From: Candidatus Phaeomarinobacter ectocarpi
GTDB lineage: Bacteria; Pseudomonadota; Alphaproteobacteria; CGMCC-115125
Length of the DNA: 64,000 nt
Reading direction: 5' to 3'
NCBI RefSeq assembly: GCF_000689395.1
Contig: NZ_HG966617.1
Coordinates: 878,753-942,752 of the forward strand
Both the position numbers and the translations under genes were made by a program. How positions within the stretch are numbered: position 1 is the stretch's first letter; each line of letters opens with the position of its first letter. Shown piece after piece: positions 1-8,371 of this stretch. The notes below the pieces were generated by a model, which was given only the letters and a program-made list of their open reading frames with translations, ran no database searches and was not told the DNA's origin.

Positions 1-129
1 CATCCGGTAGAGCTTGATGACCTGGTCAAACAGCACCCGCGCGACCGAGTCACGCGGATGTCCGGTTTCAGCGGCTTCGTCGAGGGCTGCCTGAACGTGC
101 TTTTCAACAATTTCTCGAGCGGTTGCCAT
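1..129 (-). CDS. Hypothetical protein, N-terminal part only
   Basis: The start codon (complement of 127-129) follows a good Shine-Dalgarno, AAGGAG, and the frame stays open to the window edge, giving 43 residues that begin MATAREIVEKHVQAAL. The visible part looks like a soluble, mostly helical, charged protein with no signal peptide. The rest lies outside the window, so no family is assigned. The next gene, the MscS-type channel, is divergent, and the 231 bp between them contain no convincing gene. Confidence 0.6.
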   Translation of the reverse strand, partial: MATAREIVEKHVQAALDEAAETGHPRDSVARVLFDQVIKLYRM

Positions 130-360
130 GGTGGTCTCCTTCAATCGGAATTTGGTCAATAAATCAGTTTCACGACCAGTATAGCCGCGCGGAAAGAGGG
201 GCAGCGATGATCAAGGTCAAACCAGCAATGCACAAACCTGCAACGCATATGGCGGCAGCTTGAGGCGCAGGCCAAAACCGCGCTATCAGGGGCTCCCTCG
301 AATGCATCTGGCAGTGCCCCTGGCAGCGCAAAGCCCAACCGGAAGAAAAGAACACCCCAT

Positions 361-1512
361 ATGGTGCAGGAACTCGCAGCAAATTTCTGGTCAGTTTTGG
401 TCAACTTCTGGACTGACGGTGTGCTGGGGATCGATTTCACGCGATTGCTGATCGTCGCGGGAATTCTGATTTTCTTCTATGTGCTGCGCGGACTGTTCGC
501 CCGCATAGTTCTGGTCACCGTCCGCCAATGGGCCAAAAACACCGACACCAATTTTGACGACATGGTGATTGAAGCAGTCAGCCCATCCCTCAAGCTCCTG
601 GTGGTGACGGTTGGTGTCTTCACTGCCGGGCAGTATCTGGCGCTCGAGGGCATCGGTGGCGTCATTATCGACAATCTGGTCCGGTCCATGGTGGCGGTGG
701 CATTCTTCTGGGCGCTGTACAACATCACCAAGCCGTTGACCCTGGTCTTTAAGCGTCTTGAGGCCGTGTTGACGCGCGAGATGGTAGACTGGCTGATCAC
801 TGCCACGCGCATTGGCGTGGTTCTGCTGGGCCTTGCCACCAGCCTTCAGATCTGGGGCATTCAGGTTGCCCCGTTGATTGCAGGCCTGGGCCTGTTCGGT
901 GTCGCTGTCGCTCTGGGCGCACAGGATTTGTTCAAGAACCTGCTGGCCGGCCTGTCCATCCTGGTTGAAAAGCGGTTTGGCGTTGGCGATTGGGTGATGG
1001 TTGATGGCGTTGTAGAAGGCACGGTTGAGCAGATCGGGTTCCGGTCAACGCGCATTCGCCGGTTTGACAAGGCCCCTGTGTATGTTCCGAACACGGAGTT
1101 CGCGGACAGCGCGGTGACAAATTTCTCAGCCATGACCCATCGCCGCATCTACTGGAAGATCGGTATTGAATACAGCGCGTCCAAGGATCAGCTGCAGCAG
1201 GTCCGCAATGGCATTGAGGCGTACGTACTGAACAATGAGGATTTTGCCAAACCGCCGGAAGTGCCGCTGTTTGTGCGCATAGATGCCTTCAACGACAGCT
1301 CGATCGACATCATGCTCTACTGTTTCACCCGGACGACCGTATGGGGCGAGTGGCTTGAGATAAAAGAGCAGCTGGCTCTGGCAATCAAAGGCATCGTGGA
1401 AGGCGCGGGCACTGGCTTTGCCTTCCCATCCACCTCTATCTATCTGGAAAGTCTGCCCGCCGGTGCGCCGGAGATCTTTGAGCCGCCCAAGCAGGTGGGC
1501 ACAGACGCCTGA
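361..1512 (+). CDS. MscS family mechanosensitive ion channel
   Basis: Inner-membrane channel expected to open under membrane tension and release solutes during hypo-osmotic shock. The 383 residues contain about five hydrophobic segments (roughly 28-51, 78-96, 107-127, 144-167, 170-199). The last is the glycine/alanine-rich pore helix (GLGLFGVAVALGAQDLFKN), followed by the MscS beta domain (FGVGDWVMVDGVVEGTVEQI, then TRIRRFDKAPVYVPN). It is longer than E. coli MscS (about 286 aa) because of extra N-terminal helices, as in many MscS-like paralogs. The ATG at 361 is the first in frame and precedes the first membrane helix. It converges on the DUF2336 gene with 23 bp between stops. Confidence 0.92.
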   Translation: MVQELAANFWSVLVNFWTDGVLGIDFTRLLIVAGILIFFYVLRGLFARIVLVTVRQWAKNTDTNFDDMVIEAVSPSLKLLVVTVGVFTAGQYLALEGIGGVIIDNLVRSMVAVAFFWALYNITKPLTLVFKRLEAVLTREMVDWLITATRIGVVLLGLATSLQIWGIQVAPLIAGLGLFGVAVALGAQDLFKNLLAGLSILVEKRFGVGDWVMVDGVVEGTVEQIGFRSTRIRRFDKAPVYVPNTEFADSAVTNFSAMTHRRIYWKIGIEYSASKDQLQQVRNGIEAYVLNNEDFAKPPEVPLFVRIDAFNDSSIDIMLYCFTRTTVWGEWLEIKEQLALAIKGIVEGAGTGFAFPSTSIYLESLPAGAPEIFEPPKQVGTDA

Positions 1513-1535
1513 CGGGGCGGGATTGCAGGATCAGT

Positions 1536-2663
1536 CTAACTGGCCTGTCGCGTATCACCCGCATCATCAGCGTCAGCGAGCTCCGCACCGGCAAACAGCA
1601 CCTGCCAGAACCCGAGCAGTCTTTCGGCAGAAGCGTCATCTAGCGTCTCAAAGGCAGACATGAGGTCAAACGTCTGATCCGTAGATCGCTGGGCGCCGTC
1701 TTCTCCCAGACGCACGAGCGTTGAGAAAGTGGAGCGCGCAAATCGTGCCGCGCGGCAGGCGACCATGAGCGCAAATCCGCTTCTTTCAGCCATGATGGCT
1801 TCCCCGGTTGCGCGATCAATATCTGTCAGCTTGTCGAGGCAGGCATAGAACCGATCCATGTCTCCATCGCGCAAGAGCCTGACCACAAGTGGCTCCTTCA
1901 ATTCATGGCGGCTGTATTTTTGCACCGCATAAGATGCTGCCTCTTCCGGGTGAGGCGAGGCCTTGCCTTCGGCCATACCAATTGCCGCTGCAGCTTCAAT
2001 TGCCAATGAAAGGGCATCGGTTGTCACAGCCAGCGCCTGGTCGAGGGCGCGACGTCCAAGATGCGGACCGGTATGCCACATTAAGGCAACGGCAACATCG
2101 GCTGGCAGATCATGCCTGTCGACGAGAGCGGCCTGAAGATGCGGCAGGGCCGGGGCGGCCGCTTTCAGTGTTTCAAAGTCAGCCCTTTGCAGGGGCGCGT
2201 CATGGTTCTCTGCGAGGCTCACAAGTGCCACGTCGTTGCCGGTGGTCAGTATCTTGCGCACCAGCACAGAGGACAGGCCTTGCCTTTGGGCAATGCCGGC
2301 AGCGTGCGTGTTGCCATGCGTGTCAATCAGCTCGGTCAGCGCTTGGTCATCAAGGGCTGGCGTCGCCGCCAGAAATGGCGCCGCGACCCAGCCGGGCTGT
2401 TCAAGCAGAAAGTCCACCACGCCCAGAGGTGGTGTGTCGTCGTGGCCCAAAGACTTTGCCATTGCCTGTTGTGCATCAGCGCCTGCCATGCGGGCGATAT
2501 CCACCAGCAGTAAACCAAATCCGTCCCGGGCTTCGTCACTGCAAATTTCCGAGCCAGACAAATAGAGATCTGTCACGCAGGCGAGCAGAGCACTGCGGCC
2601 CTCCGGCGTGGGGTCTCGCAGTAATCCTGCAAGGTCTGCCAATCTGGATGCGGTTGAGCTCAT
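1536..2663 (-). CDS. DUF2336 domain-containing protein
   Basis: About 375 residues of leucine/alanine-rich, helical-repeat-like sequence, matching the alphaproteobacterial DUF2336 family, whose biochemical role is not established. Recognisable stretches are LADLAGLLRDPTPEGRSALL near the N-terminus and VVDFLLEQPGWVAAPFLA around residues 80-100. No signal peptide or membrane segment is visible, so it is probably cytoplasmic. The ATG at 2663 (MSSTASRL) is preferred over an upstream alternative start at 2714 because family similarity begins there. It is divergent from the chromate transporter, so 2664-2814 probably holds both promoters. Confidence 0.75.
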   Translation of the reverse strand: MSSTASRLADLAGLLRDPTPEGRSALLACVTDLYLSGSEICSDEARDGFGLLLVDIARMAGADAQQAMAKSLGHDDTPPLGVVDFLLEQPGWVAAPFLAATPALDDQALTELIDTHGNTHAAGIAQRQGLSSVLVRKILTTGNDVALVSLAENHDAPLQRADFETLKAAAPALPHLQAALVDRHDLPADVAVALMWHTGPHLGRRALDQALAVTTDALSLAIEAAAAIGMAEGKASPHPEEAASYAVQKYSRHELKEPLVVRLLRDGDMDRFYACLDKLTDIDRATGEAIMAERSGFALMVACRAARFARSTFSTLVRLGEDGAQRSTDQTFDLMSAFETLDDASAERLLGFWQVLFAGAELADADDAGDTRQAS

Positions 2664-2814
2664 TGGCTGTGCTGCTGAAACTTTGGGATCCCTACCGACC
2701 AGATGCCCTCGCAACTGGCCGAACTGTCATGTGGGCGTCTAACTTGGAGGCCAATGATGCAGGCTTGATGTAAAGATTCGGTGGCTATCGGCGATTAATT
2801 GGGGCGCAGATACT

Positions 2815-4008
2815 TTGATTTCGGATGTTTTTTTTGCGTTTCTGCGCCTGGGATTCACAGCCTTTGGCGGCCCCGTGGCCCATATCGGCTATTTCCGGGA
2901 TGAGTTCGTTGAACGCCGCAAATGGCTGAATGACGAGGCCTATGCGGACGTTGTCGCCCTGTGCCAGTTCCTGCCCGGCCCCGCGTCCAGTCAGGTGGGT
3001 CTGGCAATCGGTATGCTCAAGGCAGGTCCATGGGGTGCTCTTGCGGCATGGACCGGTTTTACTTTGCCGTCCGCCATACTCATGACGGCAGCTGCGTTGT
3101 CGCTGGTGCAATTGGGAGAGGCCATCCCCCCCGGACTGCTTGAAGGTCTGAAGGCTGTTGTGGTCGCCGTCGTCGCGCATGCGCTCATCGGCATGGCGCG
3201 CAGTCTGACCCCGGACGCACCGCGGCTTCTCCTGGCCGGCCTTGCATTGGCGGTGACCCTATATGTCGGCGGCGTCGCAGGTCAGCTGATCGCCATAGCT
3301 GCCGGGATTGCCATTGGCCTTGTGGCCTTCAGGTCGTCTGCCGTCCCCGCGGAACAGTCAGCTGATTTCGTCGCCCCAATTCCAAAACCGGTATCACTCG
3401 TCCTTCTTGTCGCCTTTGCCGTGCTGCTGTTCGGGCTACCGTTCCTTGCCTCCCATGATCATTCACTGACAACGCAGATTGCCGACGGGTTTTATCGGTC
3501 CGGTGCGCTGGTGTTTGGCGGCGGCCACGTAGTGCTGCCGCTGCTGCAGGCTGAAACGGTGGTGCCGGGACTTGTGGGTGCGACGGAATTCACAGCCGGC
3601 TACGGGCTGGCGCAGGCGGTTCCAGGTCCTCTGTTTACATTTTCTGCGTTTCTGGGTGGGGCAGCAGGTATTGATCATGGCGCTGCTGCGGCGAGTTTCT
3701 ATGCCTTGCTCGCCCTCGTCATGGTGTTCCTGCCGGGCGCATTGCTGGTCGCGGCCGCATTGCCGTTCTGGGCGTCCCTGCGCGCCAACCGGACTGCGCG
3801 CGCAGCCCTCAATGGTGTCAATGCAGCAGTGGTTGGTGTGCTCGCTGCCGCGCTGTACACGCCTGTCACGACGACCGCCATCAATGACTGGACAGATGTA
3901 GCAATCGCAGCACTGGCATTTGGGGCGCTGGCAATTATGCGGCTGCCGGCCTGGAGCGTCGTGCCCATCGGAGCAGCCTTGGGCATGGCGGTCGCGGTTG
4001 TTTTCTGA
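2815..4008 (+). CDS. chrA: Chromate transporter, two-domain ChrA type
   Basis: Inner-membrane CHR superfamily protein predicted to export chromate. It has the usual long-form length (397 aa) and two homologous halves. The first half carries LGFTAFGGPVAHIGYFRDEF near the N-terminus and the conserved QFLPGPASSQ; the second carries FGGGHVVLPLLQAE and the matching QAVPGPLFTFSAF. About ten to twelve hydrophobic segments are visible. The start is a TTG at 2815, since no in-frame ATG lies between the upstream stop and the first conserved residues; the ribosome-binding site is weak. No ChrB-like regulator is adjacent, so the chromate specificity is inferred from family only. Confidence 0.88.
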   Translation: MISDVFFAFLRLGFTAFGGPVAHIGYFRDEFVERRKWLNDEAYADVVALCQFLPGPASSQVGLAIGMLKAGPWGALAAWTGFTLPSAILMTAAALSLVQLGEAIPPGLLEGLKAVVVAVVAHALIGMARSLTPDAPRLLLAGLALAVTLYVGGVAGQLIAIAAGIAIGLVAFRSSAVPAEQSADFVAPIPKPVSLVLLVAFAVLLFGLPFLASHDHSLTTQIADGFYRSGALVFGGGHVVLPLLQAETVVPGLVGATEFTAGYGLAQAVPGPLFTFSAFLGGAAGIDHGAAAASFYALLALVMVFLPGALLVAAALPFWASLRANRTARAALNGVNAAVVGVLAAALYTPVTTTAINDWTDVAIAALAFGALAIMRLPAWSVVPIGAALGMAVAVVF

Positions 4009-4102
4009 CGCAAGGCATCCAGAAAGGCGCGCTGACGTTAACCATTGGTTCACCATAACAGGCTCAGGCTTTGCTCATCGTACAGTAAGCAGGAGCAGGA
4101 TC

Positions 4103-4303
4103 ATGGCCTATGAGCCCGAAGACGCCGGCCTGACTGAGACGGCCGACACCAGCGATGTCGCTAATGTGGTTGCCTTTGTGCCACCCGCATCAAGCACCAC
4201 TGAAACCTCTGCAGAATTGCCCGAAGGGCACTCTGCTGATGTCATCAGCCTTCGCCCGACACCCGATGATGCAGCTGAAAAGGTCCAGGCTGCGACAACC
4301 TGA
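4103..4303 (+). CDS. Small acidic hypothetical protein (66 aa)
   Basis: A short reading frame starting MAYEPEDAGLTETADTSD, rich in Asp, Glu, Thr, Ser and Ala, with low predicted structure and no signal peptide or membrane helix. Support comes from a very good Shine-Dalgarno, AGGAGCAGGA, 3 nt before the ATG. It is isolated between chrA, 94 bp upstream on the same strand, and the convergent aminotransferase gene. No family is recognised. Confidence 0.5.
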   Translation: MAYEPEDAGLTETADTSDVANVVAFVPPASSTTETSAELPEGHSADVISLRPTPDDAAEKVQAATT

Positions 4304-4321
4304 GCAGATGGCGTTTCGCGA

Positions 4322-5659
4322 TCAGGCAGCGGCCTTGTGCGCAGTGGCTGCGTTGATTGCTGAAAGCAGCCGGTCTGCCATCATCTCCAGCTCGTCGTCA
4401 CTCACCGTGAAGGCTGGTCCCAGACAGATGACATCTCGCACCTCTCCGGTGCCCCCGGGATAGAAGAACGCGCCTTCACGCAGACCATGCGCCACCACAG
4501 CGTTGGTGATGCCAGCATCTGATGGAAAATGCTCCAGTGTTTCCCGGTCTGCGACGAGCTCAATGCCCCACAAGAGGCCACGTCCACGGATCTCCGCCAC
4601 ATGCGGATGTTGCCCAAGTCGCTCCTGCAACAATGCTTGGAGTTTCGCACCCTGTGTTGCTGCGCGCTCCACCAGCGCCTCACGCTCAATAATCTCAAGT
4701 ACCTTGTCTGCCGCAGCGCAGGCGCCGGGATGGCCCCCATAGGTGTAGAACATCAAGCTGTCGCCGCGTGCAGCAAGCGGCGCCACCACGTCTTCTGTGG
4801 TGTAGATGCCGGCAAGAGGGGCGTACCCACCTGTCAGCCCTTTGCCGGCAAACATGATGTCTGCCTTGATATCAAAATGCTCTGACCCAAAGCGTGCCCC
4901 GGTGCGCCCAAAGCCGGTCATCACTTCGTCAACGATCAGCAGCACACCATGCGCGCGGCAGATGCGCTGCACCTCCGGCCAGTAGCGCGGACCTGGTTGC
5001 AACGCACCTCCGGATGACCCGGTGATACTTTCAGCCATGAAGGCAGCAACCGTCTCCGGACCTTCGCTCAATATGGTATCTTCCAATGCCTTGGCGCAGC
5101 GCAGGTCCTCATCTGCATGATGCCGCCCAAGCGGACTGCGCAACGCGTAGGGCGCAGGGACCTTGGGCAAGTCTGGCGCGTAGGGTTCAAAGCCTTTCTG
5201 GCGGGCTGTGTGGCCGCCCGCTGCAAGCGTCAGGGCGGTGGCGCCATGATAGGACGGCGTACGCCCGATAATTTTCCAGCGTGCGTCATCGCCCTTGGCA
5301 ATGTGATGCATGCGGGCCAGCCGAATGGCCGCGTCTGCTGCTTCTGATCCACCACTTGAAAGGTGCACTCGAGTGAGGTGTTTGGGCAGCCAATTCGAAG
5401 TAAGGCGCTCGACAAGCCTTTCGCGCTGTGGCGTCAGGAAGGTCGGCACAATGTAGCCCGTATCCGCAACGGCATCTGCCATGGCGTCAGCCACCTCGCG
5501 TCGGCCGTGGCCGATGCTCGCAGCGATTGCGCCGCCCGCAGCATCCAGAATGCGCGTCCCGTCGGCCAGGTGCAGCCAGACACCTTCAGCTTTCACCACA
5601 TCAATAATGCGGCCTGACGGGACAAACGGCCAAAGATGCGATTTTGGGTGAGCTGCCAT
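4322..5659 (-). CDS. Class III PLP-dependent aminotransferase
   Basis: Cytosolic aminotransferase of the class III (omega-aminotransferase) fold, 445 residues. The cofactor-binding features are visible: SSGGSEAADAAIRLAR (101-116) near the phosphate site, SYHGAT (136-141), VDEVMTGFGRTG (243-254) with the Asp that contacts the pyridine nitrogen (D244), and the Schiff-base lysine K273 in FAGKGLTGGY. The frame is open much further upstream, but the ATG at 5659 has a GGAG at suitable distance and fits family length. The gene is divergent from D-amino acid dehydrogenase, so a linked role in amino-acid catabolism is plausible; the substrate cannot be read from sequence. Confidence 0.88.
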   Translation of the reverse strand: MAAHPKSHLWPFVPSGRIIDVVKAEGVWLHLADGTRILDAAGGAIAASIGHGRREVADAMADAVADTGYIVPTFLTPQRERLVERLTSNWLPKHLTRVHLSSGGSEAADAAIRLARMHHIAKGDDARWKIIGRTPSYHGATALTLAAGGHTARQKGFEPYAPDLPKVPAPYALRSPLGRHHADEDLRCAKALEDTILSEGPETVAAFMAESITGSSGGALQPGPRYWPEVQRICRAHGVLLIVDEVMTGFGRTGARFGSEHFDIKADIMFAGKGLTGGYAPLAGIYTTEDVVAPLAARGDSLMFYTYGGHPGACAAADKVLEIIEREALVERAATQGAKLQALLQERLGQHPHVAEIRGRGLLWGIELVADRETLEHFPSDAGITNAVVAHGLREGAFFYPGGTGEVRDVICLGPAFTVSDDELEMMADRLLSAINAATAHKAAA

Positions 5660-5782
5660 GCCGAGATACTCCGCTGCAATTTGGACGCCGTGTGTTGTTC
5701 TGTCCGCCAAAGGGCCATACACAGCGTGTGGCGGGTGTGTTCTTCCCGCCTCGCGCATAAAGGTTAAACGGACACTGGCGGC

Positions 5783-7048
5783 ATGAAAATAGTTGTTCTG
5801 GGCGCAGGCGTTGTTGGCGTCACCACGGCCTACTATCTGGCTGACCGGGGCCACGAGGTAACGATTGTTGATCGTGCGGATGACGTCGCTCTTGAGACCA
5901 GTTTTGCAAACGGCGGGCAGGTGTCGGCCACGGGCAGCGCGCCGTGGGCAGCACCCGGTGTGCCCATGCAGGGCCTTAAATGGCTGGGCCGGGCAGATGC
6001 GCCTCTCAAATGGTCGCCTAGCTTTGATCCCGCCCAGTGGAAATGGTTGCTCGCCTTTGTGCGCCGCTGCACCGCCAGTGCGTATGATGAAGGCGTCGCG
6101 CGCAATCTCGCCCTTGGCCAGCTCAGCCTGTCTGAGCTCAAGGCCCTGCGTCAGCGCCTTGGCCTTGAATACAATCAGCAGACAAAAGGCATCTTGAAGG
6201 TTGCAAAGTCTCAAGCTGACCTGCAGGACCTGCGCGACAAGGCCCACAAGCTCGCAAAGCTCGGTGCCAACGCCCGCTTCGTATCAGCTGAAGAGTGCGC
6301 CCAGATAGAGCCCGCTCTTGCGCCCGCTGTTGCGGCCGGCGAAGTGCGCGGCGGCATTCATTTCGCCGATGATGAAAGCGGCGACGCGCATTTGTTTACC
6401 CAGCTGCTCGCAGACAAAGCAAAACAGTCCGGTGTCACCTTCACACTCTCAACGGATGTTTTGGGATGTGAGACAAAAGGAGACAGGGTCACCGCTGTTG
6501 CAACATCCACAGGCACCATTGAATGCGATCACGCTGTCATCTGCCTTGGGATCGGCAGCGTTCCCCTGATGAAGCACCTTGGCGTTGACCTGCCGATCTA
6601 CCCAATCAAAGGCTACTCGGTGACGGTGGAGACCCAAGGCAGCAACGCCGTCCCCACTGTCAGCCTCACCGATGAAGAGCGCCGCATCGTCGTCAGCCGC
6701 TTCGGTACGCAGGTCCGCGTTGCCGGCATGGCCGAACTCGCAGGCACCGACCTGAGCATCAATCCAAAGCGCGCCACTGCAATTTGCAATGCCCTGAATG
6801 ATCTGTTCCCGGATCTTTCCCGATACCGCGATGCCAAAGTCTGGACCGGTCTGCGTCCCATGACCCCGGATGGCGGCGCCATTATTGGGCCTGCGGGAAA
6901 ATGGCAGAATCTCAGCCTCAATACCGGGCATGGAACCTATGGCTGGACCATGGCATGTGGCAGTGCACGCGTTTTGGCGGATTTGCTCGAAAACGAGTCT
7001 CCGCCGGTCGATCCTGCACCTTTTGGGCTGCGCCGGTTCACCCGCTAA
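5783..7048 (+). CDS. dadA: D-amino acid dehydrogenase (FAD-dependent, DadA type)
   Basis: Membrane-associated flavoenzyme that oxidises D-amino acids to 2-oxo acids and passes electrons to the respiratory chain. The 421-residue length matches DadA. The N-terminal FAD dinucleotide-binding motif is GAGVVGVTTAYYLADRG (7-23), followed by the family-typical ETSFANGGQVSATGSAPWA. The C-terminal FAD contact region has GLRPMTPDGGAIIGP and LNTGHGTYGWTMACGSA. No alanine racemase (dadX) is adjacent; the neighbour on the other strand is the class III aminotransferase, 123 bp away between starts. Confidence 0.92.
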   Translation: MKIVVLGAGVVGVTTAYYLADRGHEVTIVDRADDVALETSFANGGQVSATGSAPWAAPGVPMQGLKWLGRADAPLKWSPSFDPAQWKWLLAFVRRCTASAYDEGVARNLALGQLSLSELKALRQRLGLEYNQQTKGILKVAKSQADLQDLRDKAHKLAKLGANARFVSAEECAQIEPALAPAVAAGEVRGGIHFADDESGDAHLFTQLLADKAKQSGVTFTLSTDVLGCETKGDRVTAVATSTGTIECDHAVICLGIGSVPLMKHLGVDLPIYPIKGYSVTVETQGSNAVPTVSLTDEERRIVVSRFGTQVRVAGMAELAGTDLSINPKRATAICNALNDLFPDLSRYRDAKVWTGLRPMTPDGGAIIGPAGKWQNLSLNTGHGTYGWTMACGSARVLADLLENESPPVDPAPFGLRRFTR

Positions 7049-7080
7049 CCCCCCGAAAACAAAAACTTTATCGCTGAAAT

Positions 7081-7175
7081 CGCAGAATTCTGCGGAATCC
7101 ACAAAGAAATATTGCACCGCACAAAAAAGCGCTTGCATTGCGCCGCTGTACTGCCATATATGCTGCATCGCACAA
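7081..7175. promoter_or_regulatory. PhaR-type operator cluster upstream of the phasin gene
   Basis: Two exact matches to the rhizobial PhaR consensus, which I recall as TGCRNYGCASMA, lie at 7113-7124 (TGCACCGCACAA) and 7164-7175 (TGCATCGCACAA). A weaker copy (TGCATTGCGCC) starts at 7134, and a perfect palindrome CGCAGAATTCTGCG is at 7081-7094. They flank and overlap a sigma70-like promoter, the arrangement expected for repression by PhaR, which is known to control phasin genes. The consensus is from memory and binding is inferred. Confidence 0.6.
7133..7162 (+). promoter_or_regulatory. Probable sigma70-type promoter of the phasin gene
   Basis: TTGCAT (7133-7138) and TATATG (7157-7162) are separated by 18 bp and lie about 145 nt before the phasin start codon. 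The -35 overlaps the weaker central PhaR-like half-sites, and the third operator begins two bases after the -10. Confidence 0.5.
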
Positions 7176-7307
7176 GACGAGATCAGGTCGCAGCCCGTTG
7201 CTGCTGAACCGCCTCGTCACACCCCTTGCGTATCTGGGGTGGTTCACGTTCCAGAAACCGGGGAAACAAGCGGCACCCCCTCAAATCGCCGCATAAGGAG
7301 AATTGAA

Positions 7308-7679
7308 ATGGCTGCTGCCAAGAAAACTGCAAAGAAAACCACAACCCGTCGTCGTCCTGCTCAGCAGAAGACACGCCGTCCTGCCAGCCCGGCTCGCGTA
7401 GCCGCGCACACAGTGCTCGACACGGTTGAAGGCAACATCGCTGACGGCATCGCTGCTGTTCGCGCGATCGTTGACGCCAAAGACATCCAGGCTGCCATGG
7501 ACGAACAGCGCAAGTACGCGACGTCCGCTGTGAAGCGCACCCGTCAGGGCGCCGAGAAGGTTGGCGAAATCAGCCTCAAGGCGATCCAGGATGCCGGCAA
7601 GCCGATCGTTGATCGCGTCAAGAAGGCAACCACACGCGTCGACAATACGCTCGACGAAGCTGTTGGCCGCGCTGCGTAA
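7308..7679 (+). CDS. Phasin-like protein with a basic, histone H1-like N-terminal tail
   Basis: A 123-residue protein. Residues 1 to about 32 form a Lys/Arg/Ala/Thr/Pro-rich tail (AAAKKTAKKTTTRRRPAQQ), followed by an amphipathic helical segment resembling the phasin family, which coats polyhydroxyalkanoate granules. Examples are VEGNIADGIAAVRAIVDAKD and RQGAEKVGEISLKAIQDAG. The ATG at 7308 has the Shine-Dalgarno AAGGAG. PhaR-like operators upstream independently support the phasin assignment. The basic tail resembles DNA-binding tails of PhaF/PhaM-type proteins, which link granules to the nucleoid, but is at the other end from that of PhaF. A strong terminator follows, so it is probably monocistronic. 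Confidence 0.72.
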   Translation: MAAAKKTAKKTTTRRRPAQQKTRRPASPARVAAHTVLDTVEGNIADGIAAVRAIVDAKDIQAAMDEQRKYATSAVKRTRQGAEKVGEISLKAIQDAGKPIVDRVKKATTRVDNTLDEAVGRAA

Positions 7680-7711
7680 CACGCGCGCCCATCAAGCCTG
7701 ATCAGGCTAGA

Positions 7712-7747
7712 CGCCCGGCTGCTCCTCCCTGCAGCCGGGCGTTTTTT
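7712..7747 (+). terminator. Rho-independent terminator after the phasin gene
   Basis: An 11-bp perfect stem (7712-7722 with 7731-7741), an 8-nt loop TCCTCCCT and a run of six T. It begins 33 nt after the phasin stop codon. Confidence 0.9.
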
Positions 7748-7781
7748 ATGCGCGAAGCAATAGGCGATGAGCGATGCTTGC

Positions 7782-8306
7782 CTATGTTTTTAGAGACGCT
7801 GAGTTTGCCCGCCGCTCAACGATGGCAAGGCCAAGGGCGGAGGCGATCACCCCCAGCGCAAACAGCGCCACCCCGGAATGAACATCCGCCGTCGTCAGCA
7901 CCTGGCCGTTGAGAATGATGACCAGCAGCGCCAGCACCAGCACATCTGCCATGGACCAGCGCGACAGCGCAGACAGCCGCCCCATGATCCGCGCCAGCTT
8001 GGCATCAGGCTGTTTCATCCGCGTCTTCAATCGCCTTAGGGCAACGAGCCCAAGCACGATCTTGCTGATCGGAAACACCACCGACACCGCAAAGACAAAC
8101 CCTGCAAGCAGCACGTCTCCGCGCTCCGCCATAGCAAGGATGCCGCCGAGAATGGAGTAGGTCTCACCAAACACCCAGAAAGAGCTGACTGAAATTGCAG
8201 GCAGCGTCACGCCACCAATCATCAGCCCGAGCGCCGCCCACAGCAGCCCATAGGCCAGGCGGTTGCGCGGGGTCAGACCGGGGAGCGTGAAGTGAGCAAG
8301 CGTCAT
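7782..8306 (-). CDS. Paraquat-inducible protein A-like membrane protein
   Basis: A 174-residue inner-membrane protein with about four hydrophobic helices (near 17-39, 62-85, 118-135 and 142-162). Its order of motifs matches one PqiA domain: FWVFGETYSILGG, then VVFPISKIVLGLVAL, then SALSRWSMADVLVLALLV. E. coli PqiA has two such domains and works with PqiB/PqiC in envelope lipid transport; here there is one domain and no MCE-domain (PqiB-like) gene nearby. Its role is therefore uncertain. It is convergent with the phasin gene across that gene's terminator and starts 66 bp from the LysR gene's stop. Confidence 0.78.
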   Translation of the reverse strand: MTLAHFTLPGLTPRNRLAYGLLWAALGLMIGGVTLPAISVSSFWVFGETYSILGGILAMAERGDVLLAGFVFAVSVVFPISKIVLGLVALRRLKTRMKQPDAKLARIMGRLSALSRWSMADVLVLALLVIILNGQVLTTADVHSGVALFALGVIASALGLAIVERRANSASLKT

Positions 8307-8371
8307 GCGGCAAGACTAGCGCTGAACGTGGCCTTTGTCCTGAACGTCGGACAACCTGCAGCGATCTTCAA

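Noticed and set aside
1889-2773. Open frame of 294 codons opposite the DUF2336 gene
   Set aside because: Product is rich in Arg, Pro, Gln and Ala without family features, typical of a shadow frame.
4038-4053. CtrA-box-like TTAA-N7-TTCAC before the 66-aa gene, and a similar TTTA-N7-TTAAC (complement of 32221-32236) near BrkB
   Set aside because: Each has one mismatch to TTAA-N7-TTAAC, and a few such matches are expected by chance in 64 kb on both strands.
5660-6247. Upstream extension of the aminotransferase frame to 641 residues
   Set aside because: It would run antisense through the start of dadA and adds nearly 200 residues not seen in class III aminotransferases; the ATG at 5659 has its own ribosome-binding site.
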